A DNA stretch of 64,000 nucleotides from Bacillaceae bacterium S4-13-56 (GCA_040191315.1 JAWJLM010000002.1:62001-126000); one strand, 5' to 3'; shown: positions 37,856 to 46,379, numbered from the stretch's first letter. Translations and numbers: made by a program. Notes: generated by a model from the sequence alone, not told the origin.

Positions 37856-38024
37856 AATAAAGTGAATCTTCCATCAGTGGGGGCTTCATCCCTCACCTAC
37901 TCCTCTTGTATTACTTAAAATTTGAGGTAGGGGCATCACTTCCATGGAAATAAAACATTAAATTTTTCATCCTTGTTGGTGGAGCTGCTTCATGGTTGGC
38001 TACCCGTTCATGCGGGTTAAAATA
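37856..38024 (-). repeat. Dispersed repeat family B, copy B6
   Basis: Reverse orientation: ATAAAGTGAATCTTCCATCAG (shortened b3), then b2 (CTCACCTACTC...TGAGGTAGGGG), then b1 reversed to ACCCGTTCATGCGGG. The central part of b3 (CCGATTGGTTCAAG) is deleted. Confidence 0.8.
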
Positions 38025-38152
38025 CCCTTTATAAGTTTACACCATTCTTGCCTACATTTCACGATAGTTATTATATTTTCGACAAATCCTTCTATTAACC
38101 TATAATCTTTGACAACAAAGCAATTTCTTTATAAGCTATTAAAGTCTTTTTT

Positions 38153-38291
38153 GTACTATCAGCTATTTATAACTTTAGTTGGTTGGTAGTACGTGAAAAA
38201 AATCCATTAGGACTTGCACTCCAGAGTATGAGGGCTTCTAAGAAAGCAAATACGCTTTCAAGAATCCTTTAACGATAAGCCAAGTTTTTCT
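38153..38291 (+). repeat. Dispersed repeat family C, copy C2
   Basis: TACTATCAGCTATTTATAAC to AACGATAAGCCAAG, same motif order as C1. It ends about 10 bases upstream of the mgtE ribosome site region (AGGAGGG at 38307). The 550 bases between the RodA-like gene and mgtE otherwise hold only B6; I saw no M-box magnesium riboswitch. Confidence 0.8.
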
Positions 38292-38319
38292 AAATGAAAT
38301 TCTACTAGGAGGGATTGAA

Positions 38320-39687
38320 ATGGAACATCTAGAAGAGAATGAACGCCATCAACTATGGAGAAACTTACAGGATGCTTTACTTAATGATCAGATGAATCAA
38401 TTTAGAGAAGCCTTTCTAGAAATGCATCCCTATGATCAGGCGAAAATTTTTGCAGAGCAACCAGAGGAAATTCGATTCCAAATCTATGCGTATCTCTCTC
38501 CTACAGAAATGGCTAAAATGGTGGAGCATTTAGACTATGCTGAGGTTGAACCATATATATCTGAGATGGATCCAAGATATGCTGCTTCTATTTTAGCTGA
38601 AATGTCAACGGATGATGCTGTTGATATTTTGAATACTTTAGAGAAAAATAAGGTTGCAAGTTTTTTAACCATAATGAATAAACAGGCTTCAGCAGAGATT
38701 AAGGATCTGCTTCATTATGAAGAAAAAACGGCTGGTTCAATTATGACAACTGAATTTGTTGTGATCCATGAGAATCAAACCGTACGAGAGGCAATGATTC
38801 ATCTAAGAAAAGAAGCGCCTGACGCTGAAACAATATATTATATTTATGTAATTAGTGAAAAAAAGAAGTTAGTTGGTGTTATTTCTTTACGAGACTTAAT
38901 TATTGCCGAAGAAGATACAAGTATTGGAGACATAATGAGTGAGCGAGTGGTTTCCGTTCCTGTAGGTGAAAACCAGGAAGATATTGCTAGAATGATGCGC
39001 GATTACGACTTCTTAGCTGTTCCAGTCATTGACTTTCAAGGTCATTTACTTGGTATTATAACCGTTGATGATATTATGGACGTTATGGAAGAAGAAGCAA
39101 ATGAAGACTATTCTAGGCTGGCTGCCGTTGGGGACATGGGACGTCCTGACCAGAATGCCTTAGGTGCTGCCAAAAAAAGATTACCATGGTTAATTATACT
39201 TCTTTTTCTTGGAATGTTGACTGCAAGTCTTATAAGTCGTTTTGAACAAACTCTAGATCAAGTCGCCGTTCTATCGATTTTTATTCCTCTCATAGCAGGA
39301 ATGGCTGGAAATACTGGGACCCAAGCATTAGCTGTTGCTATTAGAGGGATATCCACTGGAGAAGCTGAAAAAGAGGGAAAACGCAAAATAGTAATTCGAG
39401 AAGCAGGAACTGGGATAATTACAGGACTTATTTGTGGAATCCTCATTGCATTACTTGTATATTTGTGGAAAGGTGATTTCACTCTGGGGATTCTGGTTGG
39501 TCTTTCAATTATGGCAACATTGTTTGTCGCTACAATTGCAGGGGCTATGGTTCCTCTAATTATGCACAAATTGAAAATTGACCCCGCTGTAGCTTCAGGT
39601 CCATTTATAACAACTATTAACGATTTATTATCTATATTAATTTATTTAGGATTAGCAACGGTTTTTATTCAATCTTTGCTTTCATAA
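38320..39687 (+). CDS. mgtE: Magnesium transporter MgtE
   Basis: Mg2+ channel gated by cytosolic Mg2+. The 455-aa product has the MgtE N-domain (about 1-130), two CBS domains (about 135-255, with AGSIMTTEFVVI and IGDIMSERVVSVP) and five C-terminal membrane segments (about 285-455) with the ion-pore motif IPLIAGMAGNTGTQAL and the VASGPFITTINDLLS segment. ATG behind CTAGGAGGG. The next gene, yjbQ, starts 16 bases later, so the two are probably co-transcribed. Confidence 0.96.
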   Translation: MEHLEENERHQLWRNLQDALLNDQMNQFREAFLEMHPYDQAKIFAEQPEEIRFQIYAYLSPTEMAKMVEHLDYAEVEPYISEMDPRYAASILAEMSTDDAVDILNTLEKNKVASFLTIMNKQASAEIKDLLHYEEKTAGSIMTTEFVVIHENQTVREAMIHLRKEAPDAETIYYIYVISEKKKLVGVISLRDLIIAEEDTSIGDIMSERVVSVPVGENQEDIARMMRDYDFLAVPVIDFQGHLLGIITVDDIMDVMEEEANEDYSRLAAVGDMGRPDQNALGAAKKRLPWLIILLFLGMLTASLISRFEQTLDQVAVLSIFIPLIAGMAGNTGTQALAVAIRGISTGEAEKEGKRKIVIREAGTGIITGLICGILIALLVYLWKGDFTLGILVGLSIMATLFVATIAGAMVPLIMHKLKIDPAVASGPFITTINDLLSILIYLGLATVFIQSLLS

Positions 39688-39703
39688 GAAAGGAGGAACT
39701 TAT

Positions 39704-41563
39704 ATGGAACATGGTGCATCCATTACATCATTACTTATTGTTATTATTGCTGCATTTTTCACCCCAATACTTTTACACCGATTACATTTGAAAATTATTC
39801 CGGTTGTGGTCGCGGAAATAATAGCTGGTCTTATATTGGGGAAAAGTGGATTTGGTATTGTGGAGGAGAGTTCCTGGTTAGAAATATTATCATCCCTAGG
39901 TTTTATTTTTCTAATGTTTTTAAGTGGTTTAGAGATAGATTTTTCCATATTTGCAAAAAGAAAAAACAGTAACGAAAAAGGGGAAAAGATACCAAGTCCA
40001 TTTGTAATTGCCGCAGTAGTATTTGCTGGTATTTTCGTTCTTTCGCTTGGTTTATCTTATTTATTTGTTTTATTAGGTTTCATAGATAATCTATTTTTGA
40101 TGACATTAATTATTTCAACTATTTCTTTAGGTGTTGTTGTTCCTGTTCTTAAGGATGCACAAATGATGAAAACCAATATTGGTCAAGTCATACTCTTAAT
40201 TGCAGTTATCGCGGATCTCGTGACCATGATATTACTAGCCGTCTTTGTCTCCATTTATGGAGGCGGTCAAGGTAATATGTGGCTTCTTCTTTTGTTATTT
40301 GGTGCAGGGATACTGCTTTATTTTGTTGGAAAGAGATTTCGAAACCAGTCCTTCATTGAGACTATGACAAAAGGAACTATACAAATTGATACAAGAGCCG
40401 TATTTACTTTAATTATCGTTCTAGTGGCTTTGTCTGAATCAGTGGGTGCTGAAAATATTTTAGGGGCATTTATGGCTGGGGTACTTGTTTCCTTATTATC
40501 CCCTGATCCGGAAATGGTCAAAAAACTTGATAGCTTTGGTTATGGTTTTTTGATCCCTATCTTCTTCGTTATGGTAGGGGTAGATATCGATATATGGGAG
40601 CTTGTCGACGAACCAAAGTTACTTTTATTAATTCCACTCCTTTTTCTTGCGTTACTTGTATCAAAGCTGGTACCAGTACTTATTATGAAAAAATGGTTTG
40701 ATTGGAGAACGGTTATAGGTTCAGGATTTCTGTTGACCTCTACCCTTTCCTTAGTAGTTGCAGCGTCAACAATTGCAGAGAGGATGGGGATGATTACCAA
40801 TCAAATGTCTGGGACTTTGATTCTAGTCGCGCTTTTAACATGTCTCATCACGCCCATTGTCTTTAAGAAAGTGTACGGTAAATATGTAGATGAAACTGAA
40901 CGTAGACAAAGAGTAGCTTTCATTGGTGCAAATAGTATGACTTTACCTGTTACAAGAGAACTTGATCCTAATTTATTTAAGACTTTTTTGTATCATACCA
41001 AAATGGAAAAGGATGAAAACAAAATTGTTCCATCTGCCTTTGATGTTAAGGAGATAGGTGACTATTCTATAGAAAAGCTGGAAGCACTCGGTGTTTTTCA
41101 TTCTGATATCCTTGTTGTTTCTACGGGGGATGGAGATCAAAATACTAAGATTTCTAAGTTTGCTAAAGAAAAAGGGGTAGAACGTGTCATCGCTCGTATT
41201 GAAAATCCGAATATGCATGCAGAATTGAAAGAGCATGGAATTGAAATCTTTTCTGTCTTGCAATCATCTAAAACTTTGTTAAAGGCGATGATTAACGCAC
41301 CGAGTATTGTGGATATCTTAACGAAACAGGAAAGTGCCCTTTATGAAATTAGAATGAATAATGCAGAATATGACGGTACTCTTTTGCGTAAATTCCCATT
41401 TGCTGGCGATGTAATCATGGTTCGGATTTTCCGTGGGAAAGATTCCATAGTTCCTCATGGTGACACCGAACTTAAGGTGGGGGATCACTTAATTGTTACT
41501 GGTACAAAGGAATATGTTGAAGAACTACGAATGGTCCTAGAATACGGTATTTCTAATCCTTAA
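39704..41563 (+). CDS. yjbQ: CPA2-type cation/proton antiporter YjbQ with TrkA domains
   Basis: The 619-aa protein has a KefB/YjbQ-type transmembrane domain (about residues 8-390; GEII-like VAEIIAGLILGKSGFG and FLSGLEIDF motifs), a TrkA-N-like nucleotide-binding region (about 400-515) and a TrkA-C domain (about 535-615). The TrkA-N region lacks a clear GxGxxG, reading IGANSMTLP, so ligand binding may differ. Likely K+ or Na+/H+ antiport at the membrane. AAGGAGG precedes the ATG; coupled to mgtE. Confidence 0.88.
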   Translation: MEHGASITSLLIVIIAAFFTPILLHRLHLKIIPVVVAEIIAGLILGKSGFGIVEESSWLEILSSLGFIFLMFLSGLEIDFSIFAKRKNSNEKGEKIPSPFVIAAVVFAGIFVLSLGLSYLFVLLGFIDNLFLMTLIISTISLGVVVPVLKDAQMMKTNIGQVILLIAVIADLVTMILLAVFVSIYGGGQGNMWLLLLLFGAGILLYFVGKRFRNQSFIETMTKGTIQIDTRAVFTLIIVLVALSESVGAENILGAFMAGVLVSLLSPDPEMVKKLDSFGYGFLIPIFFVMVGVDIDIWELVDEPKLLLLIPLLFLALLVSKLVPVLIMKKWFDWRTVIGSGFLLTSTLSLVVAASTIAERMGMITNQMSGTLILVALLTCLITPIVFKKVYGKYVDETERRQRVAFIGANSMTLPVTRELDPNLFKTFLYHTKMEKDENKIVPSAFDVKEIGDYSIEKLEALGVFHSDILVVSTGDGDQNTKISKFAKEKGVERVIARIENPNMHAELKEHGIEIFSVLQSSKTLLKAMINAPSIVDILTKQESALYEIRMNNAEYDGTLLRKFPFAGDVIMVRIFRGKDSIVPHGDTELKVGDHLIVTGTKEYVEELRMVLEYGISNP

Positions 41564-41594
41564 AAATTTGTGTTTTTGTTTAGGGTCATATAAA

Positions 41595-41611
41595 ATAGTA
41601 GCAGGTACTAA
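41595..41611. promoter_or_regulatory. FapR-like operator upstream of fabI
   Basis: ATAGTAGCAGGTACTAA matches the FapR palindrome at 15 of 17 positions, with an intact GGTACTAA half-site, 48 bases before the fabI ATG. This is the better of the two FapR-like sites in the window. Confidence 0.75.
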
Positions 41612-41658
41612 TAATTAATATCATAAAATAAAAACAATTTTTCAAGGAGGACCATACC

Positions 41659-42435
41659 ATGAATTTTTCTCTTGAGGGACGTAACTATGTCGTTATGGGT
41701 GTTGCCAATAAAAGAAGTATTGCTTGGGGGATAGCGCAAGCACTACATGAAGCGGGAGCTAGATTAATTTTCACTTATGCAAGTGATCGATTTGAGAAAC
41801 CCGTCAAAGAATTAGTAGAAACTTTAGAAGCTGATAACTCTTTATTTTACGGATGTGACGTAACGGACGATGCAAAGGTGGAAGAAACTTTTGCGGCTAT
41901 TAAAGAAGACGTGGGAGTCATTCATGGAATTGCCCATTGTATTGCTTTTGCTAACAAAGAAGAGTTAAAGGGTGAATATATGAATACAACAAGGGAAGGA
42001 TTCCTTCTAGCACATAATATTAGTGCATATTCCTTAACGGCAGTGGCTAAAGCAGCAAAGCCTTTGATGACTGAAGGGGGAAGCATTGTCACTCTAACGT
42101 ATTTAGGTGGAGAAAGAGTTATTGAAAACTATAATGTTATGGGAGTTGCCAAAGCAAGCTTAGATGCTAGTGTTCGTTATTTGGCCAATGACCTTGGTAA
42201 ATACGGAATTCGTGTGAATGCCATCTCTGCAGGACCAATCCGTACATTATCTGCTAAAGGAGTAGGTGACTTTAGCGCGATTTTAAAAATTATTGAAGAA
42301 AAGGCACCACTTAGACAACCTGTTACTCAAGAAGATGTAGGCTCTTCTGCTTATTTCCTTATGAGTGATTTATCAAAAGGGATAACTGGAGAAATCCTTC
42401 ATGTCGATGCTGGATTCAATATTGTAAGCATATAA
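41659..42435 (+). CDS. fabI: Enoyl-ACP reductase FabI
   Basis: NADH/NADPH-dependent reductase of the last step in each fatty-acid elongation cycle and the triclosan target. The 258-aa SDR protein has VMGVANKRSIAWGIA (cofactor loop, residues 11-25), the catalytic Tyr/Lys pair in YNVMGVAKASL (Y-x6-K, about 156-166) with TYLGGE before it, and the RTLSAKG substrate loop. ATG preceded by AAGGAGG. Its FapR-like operator ties it to fabH-fabF. Confidence 0.97.
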   Translation: MNFSLEGRNYVVMGVANKRSIAWGIAQALHEAGARLIFTYASDRFEKPVKELVETLEADNSLFYGCDVTDDAKVEETFAAIKEDVGVIHGIAHCIAFANKEELKGEYMNTTREGFLLAHNISAYSLTAVAKAAKPLMTEGGSIVTLTYLGGERVIENYNVMGVAKASLDASVRYLANDLGKYGIRVNAISAGPIRTLSAKGVGDFSAILKIIEEKAPLRQPVTQEDVGSSAYFLMSDLSKGITGEILHVDAGFNIVSI

Positions 42436-42441
42436 TCGAGA

Positions 42442-42478
42442 AAAATCATAGTCTTTTATTGACTGTGATTTTTTTTGT
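42442..42478 (+). terminator. fabI terminator
   Basis: AAAATCATAGTC (42442-42453) pairs with GACTGTGATTTT (42461-42472), followed by TTTT. Confidence 0.85.
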
Positions 42479-42481
42479 AGG

Positions 42482-42510
42482 CACGAACCTAGTTTTCTTT
42501 GCATATAGTG
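42482..42510 (+). promoter_or_regulatory. Possible sigma-K promoter of cotO
   Basis: CACG at 42482 and CATATAGTG at 42502, 16 bases apart, resemble the mother-cell sigma-K pattern (AC and CATANNNTA) with one mismatch, 33 bases before the cotO start. Confidence 0.4.
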
Positions 42511-42542
42511 TCAAGAGAGAGAATGTAAAAGGAGGAAGCTGA

Positions 42543-43070
42543 ATGAACGAAGAATTTAATAGATCTAAACAAGAGCCAAAATTGTATATTCAGCAGCCAG
42601 AGTCTATATCAATTCCTGAAGCTTCAATGCAAAGAAAATATCATCAAGCAGTATCTCAACAGCAAGAAAGTGAAGAGGGAAGAACTTTACCTAAGCGCTC
42701 AAAACGCACATTGAATTTCTCTGCTCTTCAGGCCCATAGTTTGGAGGAAGAAGCTGTAGAGGAACAAAAACCGGTAGAGGTTCACGAAGAAGAAGTTCAG
42801 GCAGAGGTAGAACAGGAGACTGAAACAAAAGAACAAAACAGAAAACGGTTTAAAGATATGAGCTTAGAAGAAAAGGTATACTATTTTGTTCAATTGCCAA
42901 AACAAGTTCCTAAGATGAAGTGTCAGGTGAAAACGAGTGAGGGTAAAATATTTAGAGGACTAATTACTAACTACGAAGATGGATTGGTACACATGAAAGT
43001 ATATCAGCGGCCATATCAAGTGAATCTTCCCTTTGAAACGATTAAAGAAATCAAATTGCTCGGTTTTTAA
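42543..43070 (+). CDS. cotO: Spore coat morphogenetic protein CotO
   Basis: CotO helps assemble the late spore coat encasing layer. The 175-aa product has an acidic, Glu/Gln-rich variable N-half (residues 1-98) and the conserved C-terminal CotO domain from RFKDMSLEEKVYYFVQLP (about 103-120) through VPKMKCQVKTSEG to the end. Location after fabI and before cotZ matches B. subtilis (yjbX). ATG behind AAAGGAGGA. Confidence 0.88.
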   Translation: MNEEFNRSKQEPKLYIQQPESISIPEASMQRKYHQAVSQQQESEEGRTLPKRSKRTLNFSALQAHSLEEEAVEEQKPVEVHEEEVQAEVEQETETKEQNRKRFKDMSLEEKVYYFVQLPKQVPKMKCQVKTSEGKIFRGLITNYEDGLVHMKVYQRPYQVNLPFETIKEIKLLGF

Positions 43071-43079
43071 TCATGAGAA

Positions 43080-43112
43080 AAGCACCCAACTCAAAATGAG
43101 TGGGTGCTTATT
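43080..43112. terminator. Terminator between convergent cotO and cotZ
   Basis: AAGCACCCA (43080-43088) pairs with TGGGTGCTT (43101-43109), with an inner CTCA/TGAG pair and A/T-rich flanks. Confidence 0.88.
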
Positions 43113-43116
43113 AAAA

Positions 43117-43575
43117 TTATACTCGAGTAATTGCGTCAATGGCTGGTAAGCATGTGATGTGACAGAAACATTTTACATCTACAGTGATACAGATGCCAGT
43201 TGTGCGAAGGTTACTAGTGTCTTGGTCTACTGGGGATTCAGGGTCCTTACAAGTGTCTCCTGGTGTGCGAAGAAGTTCTAAAGTTGCACAGCAATCCTCA
43301 TCCACTTCTTTTACGCGGAAGAAGAAGCTTCCAAATAGATTTCCAATTTCTTCGTATGGTGCACCAAAGCCTTTAAATGGTTTACAGTCACAATACAACA
43401 ATACTGGTACAGTATCTAAGCCGTTCGTATCTTCTCTTTCACCAAGTAAGTCTGCAATGGATTGCTCACAGCTAGAGTCGCATTCGATTGGTAGGACGTC
43501 GGTTTGGGCATCTGCGATTTCTCTGAGAACATCACATACGCAATTATCTGAATCAAAGTGTTTTCCACAGCTCAT
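43117..43575 (-). CDS. cotZ: Spore coat/crust protein CotZ/CotY family
   Basis: A 152-aa cysteine-rich protein (14 Cys by eye) starting MSCGKHFDSDNCVCDVLREI, the typical start of CotZ/CotY proteins that form the disulfide-linked crust lattice of Bacillus spores. Only one copy is present here, where B. subtilis has cotZ, cotY and cotX; CotZ is the likelier match by size. ATG with AGAGGGG upstream. A sigma-K-like promoter lies at 43622. Confidence 0.85.
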   Translation of the reverse strand: MSCGKHFDSDNCVCDVLREIADAQTDVLPIECDSSCEQSIADLLGEREDTNGLDTVPVLLYCDCKPFKGFGAPYEEIGNLFGSFFFRVKEVDEDCCATLELLRTPGDTCKDPESPVDQDTSNLRTTGICITVDVKCFCHITCLPAIDAITRV

Positions 43576-43621
43576 TTCTTTTTCCCCTCTCTTAGTTTTA
43601 AGTTTGACGTATTGTCCCTAA

Positions 43622-43650
43622 TACAATATGACTTATTCCTAGTTTTGTGT
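43622..43650 (-). promoter_or_regulatory. Sigma-K-like promoter of cotZ
   Basis: On the minus strand CATATTGTA (43622-43630) is an exact match to CATANNNTA, with ACA 17 bases upstream. The expected transcript would start about 40 bases before the cotZ ATG. Confidence 0.6.
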
Positions 43651-43676
43651 GGGCATCGGACCATGGTTCTAATAGA

Positions 43677-43818
43677 GTTTTTAGAAAAACTCGGCTTACC
43701 GTTAAAGGGATTCTTGAAAGTGTATTTTGCTTTCTTAGAAGCCCTTATACCCTGGAGTGCAAGTACTAATGGCGAAAGCCTTAGTTTTACTTATACTATC
43801 AACCGACTAAAGTTATAA
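43677..43818 (-). repeat. Dispersed repeat family C, copy C3
   Basis: Reverse complement of C1/C2: CTCGGCTTACCGTTAAAGGG, GTATTTTGCTTTCTTAGAAGCCC, GGAGTGCAAG, ending CAACCGACTAAAGTTATAA. It lies just upstream of the cotZ promoter. The rest of the 350-base gap to 43930 shows no other feature. Confidence 0.8.
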
Positions 43819-43929
43819 ATTCTAATAGCATAAAAAATTATAGGTGAAAAGAAGGCATATGCCCTATACCCCTTTTTAGGTAAATGCATAAGATGAAACG
43901 AGTTTAAATCTAAGAAGTGGGGTGTAAGA

Positions 43930-44154
43930 ATGTCCGAGAAAAAACGGGTCATTAAAGTGAAAGACCTATATGTTGAGGCCGAAAATGTGCATTTTGTTCA
44001 GCCTGAGAGAAGACGGCCAGTTGATCCTTTCTTTGGAAGACCGAGAAGAGTAGAATCTCCGGACCAAGAAAGGGAATCTGAAGTGAAGAGTCCCTCTGGT
44101 GAAGAGGGAGAAAGTTCTGATGAACGCAGAAGACCATTATTTTCATGGATCTAG
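43930..44154 (+). CDS. Small charged protein of unknown function at the spore-coat locus
   Basis: A 74-aa hydrophilic protein, Arg/Glu/Pro rich (PERRRPVDPFFGRPRR in the middle), no signal peptide or membrane segment. ATG preceded by a weak GTGGGGTGT site. I do not recognise it. Its setting between cotZ and yjcA suggests a sporulation role, which is inference only. A terminator follows at once. Confidence 0.6.
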   Translation: MSEKKRVIKVKDLYVEAENVHFVQPERRRPVDPFFGRPRRVESPDQERESEVKSPSGEEGESSDERRRPLFSWI

Positions 44155-44162
44155 GTACATTG

Positions 44163-44202
44163 AAAAATGGCCATTCCCACTAATGGAATTGGCCATTTTT
44201 TA
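44163..44202 (+). terminator. Terminator of the small gene at 43930
   Basis: AAAAATGGCCA (44163-44173) pairs with TGGCCATTTTT (44190-44200), then T. Confidence 0.9.
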
Positions 44203-44213
44203 GCCTTGCTTTA

Positions 44214-44438
44214 TTAAGTGAAACTTCAATCAGTGGCGTTCCCACAGATTGTTGGACACCCAAGGTTAACTAAAGGCCTTGAACCAATCGACATTGCCGG
44301 GTAGCCAATCATGAAGCAAGCTTCACCAACAAGGATGAAAAATTTAATGTTTTATTTTCATGGGAGTAATCCCCCACCTACTCTTTTCGTTTCACTTAAG
44401 ATTTGAGGCGGGGTATTACTGCCCGTTCATGCAGGATA
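44214..44438 (-). repeat. Dispersed repeat family B, copy B7 with inverted b1 module
   Basis: Order: b3 reversed (AAGTGAAACTTCAATCAG to CCAATCGACATTGCC), b1 in forward orientation (GGGTAGCCAATCATGAAG to TTTTCATGGGAGTAAT), then b2 reversed (CCCCACCTACTC to GGCGGGGTATTACT) and the outer CCCGTTCATGCAGG. Relative to the others, b1 is flipped; AGTAAT/ATTACT form an inverted repeat around b2. Confidence 0.85.
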
Positions 44439-44455
44439 AACGAAGGAGGGGAAAG

Positions 44456-44791
44456 ATGAATTTATTAGATTTTGTTATTTTAGTTTTTGCAAGTTATCGG
44501 TTAACAAGATTAATTGTTTTCGACACAATCACAGATTGGCTTCGACGACCATTTCATGAATACGAGGAGCAGGAGTTATCTGATGGTGAAATAGAAACGG
44601 TCATTCACATAAAAGGGACAGGAATCCGAGCATTTATTGGTGAACTTTTGTCCTGTTATTGGTGTACTGGTTTCTGGTCCTCTGTAATTATTTTATTGAT
44701 CTTTTTATATCTTCCCTCCTTAGAGATCATTTTATATGTTCTAGCAATAAGTGGTGCAGCATCTATGTTGTTTGAAATAACTGAAAAATAA
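44456..44791 (+). CDS. yjcA: DUF1360 sporulation membrane protein YjcA
   Basis: A 111-aa protein starting MNLLDFVILVFASYRLTRLI, typical of DUF1360/YjcA, known as a sporulation-controlled family. Three hydrophobic segments (about 3-20, 70-90 and 92-106) and a CYWC motif (about residues 64-67) inside the conserved LLSCYWCTGFW. Start is ATG 44456 behind GGAGGGG; the longer frame upstream is part of repeat B7. Confidence 0.85.
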   Translation: MNLLDFVILVFASYRLTRLIVFDTITDWLRRPFHEYEEQELSDGEIETVIHIKGTGIRAFIGELLSCYWCTGFWSSVIILLIFLYLPSLEIILYVLAISGAASMLFEITEK

Positions 44792-44859
44792 ACGACTGGA
44801 CTATACGGACTGCAGAAACTATTCATACAGTAAAGGAAACAGGAAGGAGAGTGAAAAAA

Positions 44860-44955
44860 TTGGTGCAAAGAAAAAAGGCAACGACAGCTGTTCACCGTCC
44901 AAAAAAGAAACGCATTTGTAACTGTGGAAATAGAAGAAGGAAGGTTTCTAGCTAA
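44860..44955 (+). CDS. 31-residue basic Cys-containing peptide, translationally coupled
   Basis: A TTG (44860) lies 9 bases after AAGGAGA and opens a 31-codon frame rich in Lys/Arg with a CNC motif (KKKRICNCGNRRRK). A GTG at 44851 is an alternative start. The stop TAA overlaps the next ATG as TAATG, a typical coupling arrangement, which argues that it is real. I do not recognise the peptide; Arg/Lys/Cys content would suit a spore coat or DNA-binding peptide, but that is a guess. Confidence 0.5.
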   Translation: MVQRKKATTAVHRPKKKRICNCGNRRRKVSS

Positions 44956-45146
44956 TGCTACCAGAATCTTTATTTCGATTTCTGAATTCTCTAGATCATT
45001 TTCTTGATGGGAAAAAGCCTTTTCAAAAATATGAAGAATTAGAAATGAAATTTGATGAAACAGAAGGACAGTTTGATAAAGAATGGTCCAAGTTTGGTGA
45101 TGAAATAGAAAAAGTCATGAAGGAATTAGAGAACAGAATAGAATAA
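44955..45146 (+). CDS. Small acidic coiled-coil-like protein, unknown
   Basis: A 63-aa protein, amphipathic at the N-terminus (LPESLFRFLNSLDHFLDG) and strongly charged and helical thereafter (residues 25-63). ATG overlaps the stop of the upstream 31-codon ORF; AAGGAAGG lies 11 bases before it. Not recognised. Context is the yjcA sporulation region. Confidence 0.6.
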   Translation: MLPESLFRFLNSLDHFLDGKKPFQKYEELEMKFDETEGQFDKEWSKFGDEIEKVMKELENRIE

Positions 45147-45205
45147 AGGAATAAGAAGGCTGTAATGAGGGTATAGAAAAGTAATAAACTAAGGGGGAAG
45201 AGCTT

Positions 45206-45424
45206 ATGGGCTATCTTTTACCTATTCCTTATATTCAAGAACAGAACCAATATCTCCGTACTAAAAATGTAAAGTTTGACCCTTTTGTCGTTGAAAGAAT
45301 CCCGTCACTGAAACTTAGGGAGGAAAGGGAGTTATCCCAAAATCCTTCTTTTTCCAATTCTCCTCAAGATAAAAAAGTGGCTGATTTAACAGGGAAAGGC
45401 CTCTTTGTCGACGAATTTGTATAA
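45206..45424 (+). CDS. Small hydrophilic protein, unknown (sporulation region)
   Basis: A 72-aa protein with Tyr/Gln-rich start MGYLLPIPYIQEQNQYLR and a C-terminal TGKGLFVDEFV motif; no signal or membrane segment. Strong GGGGGAAGAG site before the ATG. Similar small proteins with a Tyr-rich start and a GKG-x-F/I end occur in Bacillaceae sporulation loci, as far as I recall, but I cannot name one. Confidence 0.6.
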   Translation: MGYLLPIPYIQEQNQYLRTKNVKFDPFVVERIPSLKLREERELSQNPSFSNSPQDKKVADLTGKGLFVDEFV

Positions 45425-45576
45425 TTATAAAACTTGACTTTTGTTTAAATTGATTGTGAGGAAGTAGACCCTTTTCCTGATGTATCCAAAGGAAAACTCT
45501 TCTTCAACAGTTGAAACAAACATCGAGCATCACGAAAAATATTTAAAATGAGTCTTTCATTATGTCAAGGAGCATA

Positions 45577-45622
45577 GTAAAAGGAGAAGCTTAATATGCA
45601 TTAACATACAAAGCTTCTCCTT
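45577..45622 (-). terminator. Terminator overlapping the 3' end of the yetF-like gene
   Basis: AAGGAGAAGCTT (45581-45592) pairs with AAGCTTCTCCTT (45611-45622). On the minus strand the hairpin is followed by TTTTACT; one arm lies in the last codons of the gene. The 165 bases from 45425 hold no other clear feature. Confidence 0.75.
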
Positions 45623-46265
45623 CTTGGTATTCAGCATAGAATATTTCTTTATAGGAAGAGTGGCCTTGTATTTGAAGCTGCTGAATAAGCCATTTTTCAT
45701 CGTGACCGATCTCCTGTAAATTATCCCAAATTATCTCTCCATCAATAATAAGAGTATAGGCAATTTTAAAAGGTTTTGGTTGCATATTCCAATCGTCGGC
45801 AGTTGGAATATCTTTATTAGGATTTTTCATCACACTTATGGTTCCGTCTGTTTCTAGAACAGCAAATTCAGCGTCTTGCATGGAAAATACTCCTTTTGAC
45901 CTTAGCAAATGCTGTAACTGATTAATGTCTAGCTTAACTTTCTTCATGTTTTCACGATTCAATTTTCCATTCTTAATGACGATGGTTGGCTGACCTTCTA
46001 AAAGTCCACGCGTTCCTTTATATTTTTGGGATATGATCTCAGTTATATAAATAAGACTTCCCCATAGAAAAATAGCAAATAGAACATGCGTGACTCCGAT
46101 TTTGTCATCATATAGTCCATTACCCACTAACTCACCCAATATCAAGGCGGCGATGAAATCAAAAGCCGTAATTTGCGTAATTTGGGATTTTCCTAAAATT
46201 TTAGTGAGGATAAAAAGGGCAATAAATCCAATAATTGTTTCTATCAAAATTTGAATATAGTCCAT
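45591..46265 (-). CDS. YetF/DUF421-family membrane protein
   Basis: The 224-aa product has three N-terminal membrane segments (about 5-25, 32-55, 60-80) with the family motif AFDFIAALILGELVGN and a C-terminal cytoplasmic or coat-facing beta domain (about 85-224; GQPTIVIKNGKL, DAEFAVLETDGTISVM). YetF, YkjA and YrbG are sporulation-linked paralogues whose function is unclear. The start is ATG 46265; ribosome site GGATGG is moderate. Confidence 0.82.
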   Translation of the reverse strand: MDYIQILIETIIGFIALFILTKILGKSQITQITAFDFIAALILGELVGNGLYDDKIGVTHVLFAIFLWGSLIYITEIISQKYKGTRGLLEGQPTIVIKNGKLNRENMKKVKLDINQLQHLLRSKGVFSMQDAEFAVLETDGTISVMKNPNKDIPTADDWNMQPKPFKIAYTLIIDGEIIWDNLQEIGHDEKWLIQQLQIQGHSSYKEIFYAEYQEGEALYVNAY

Positions 46266-46379
46266 AACTGTTTTTCCATCCTTTTCAATACTACAATTGT
46301 AGGATGGACATAAAATGCCTTGCACATACGTGTTTATGTTAAATTTGGAGAAAACAAAAAGGTTAATTCGAATAGCGAA

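Noticed and set aside
38025-38319. M-box magnesium riboswitch before mgtE
   Set aside because: Looked for because mgtE genes often have one; no M-box core or terminator hairpin is visible, only repeats B6 and C2.
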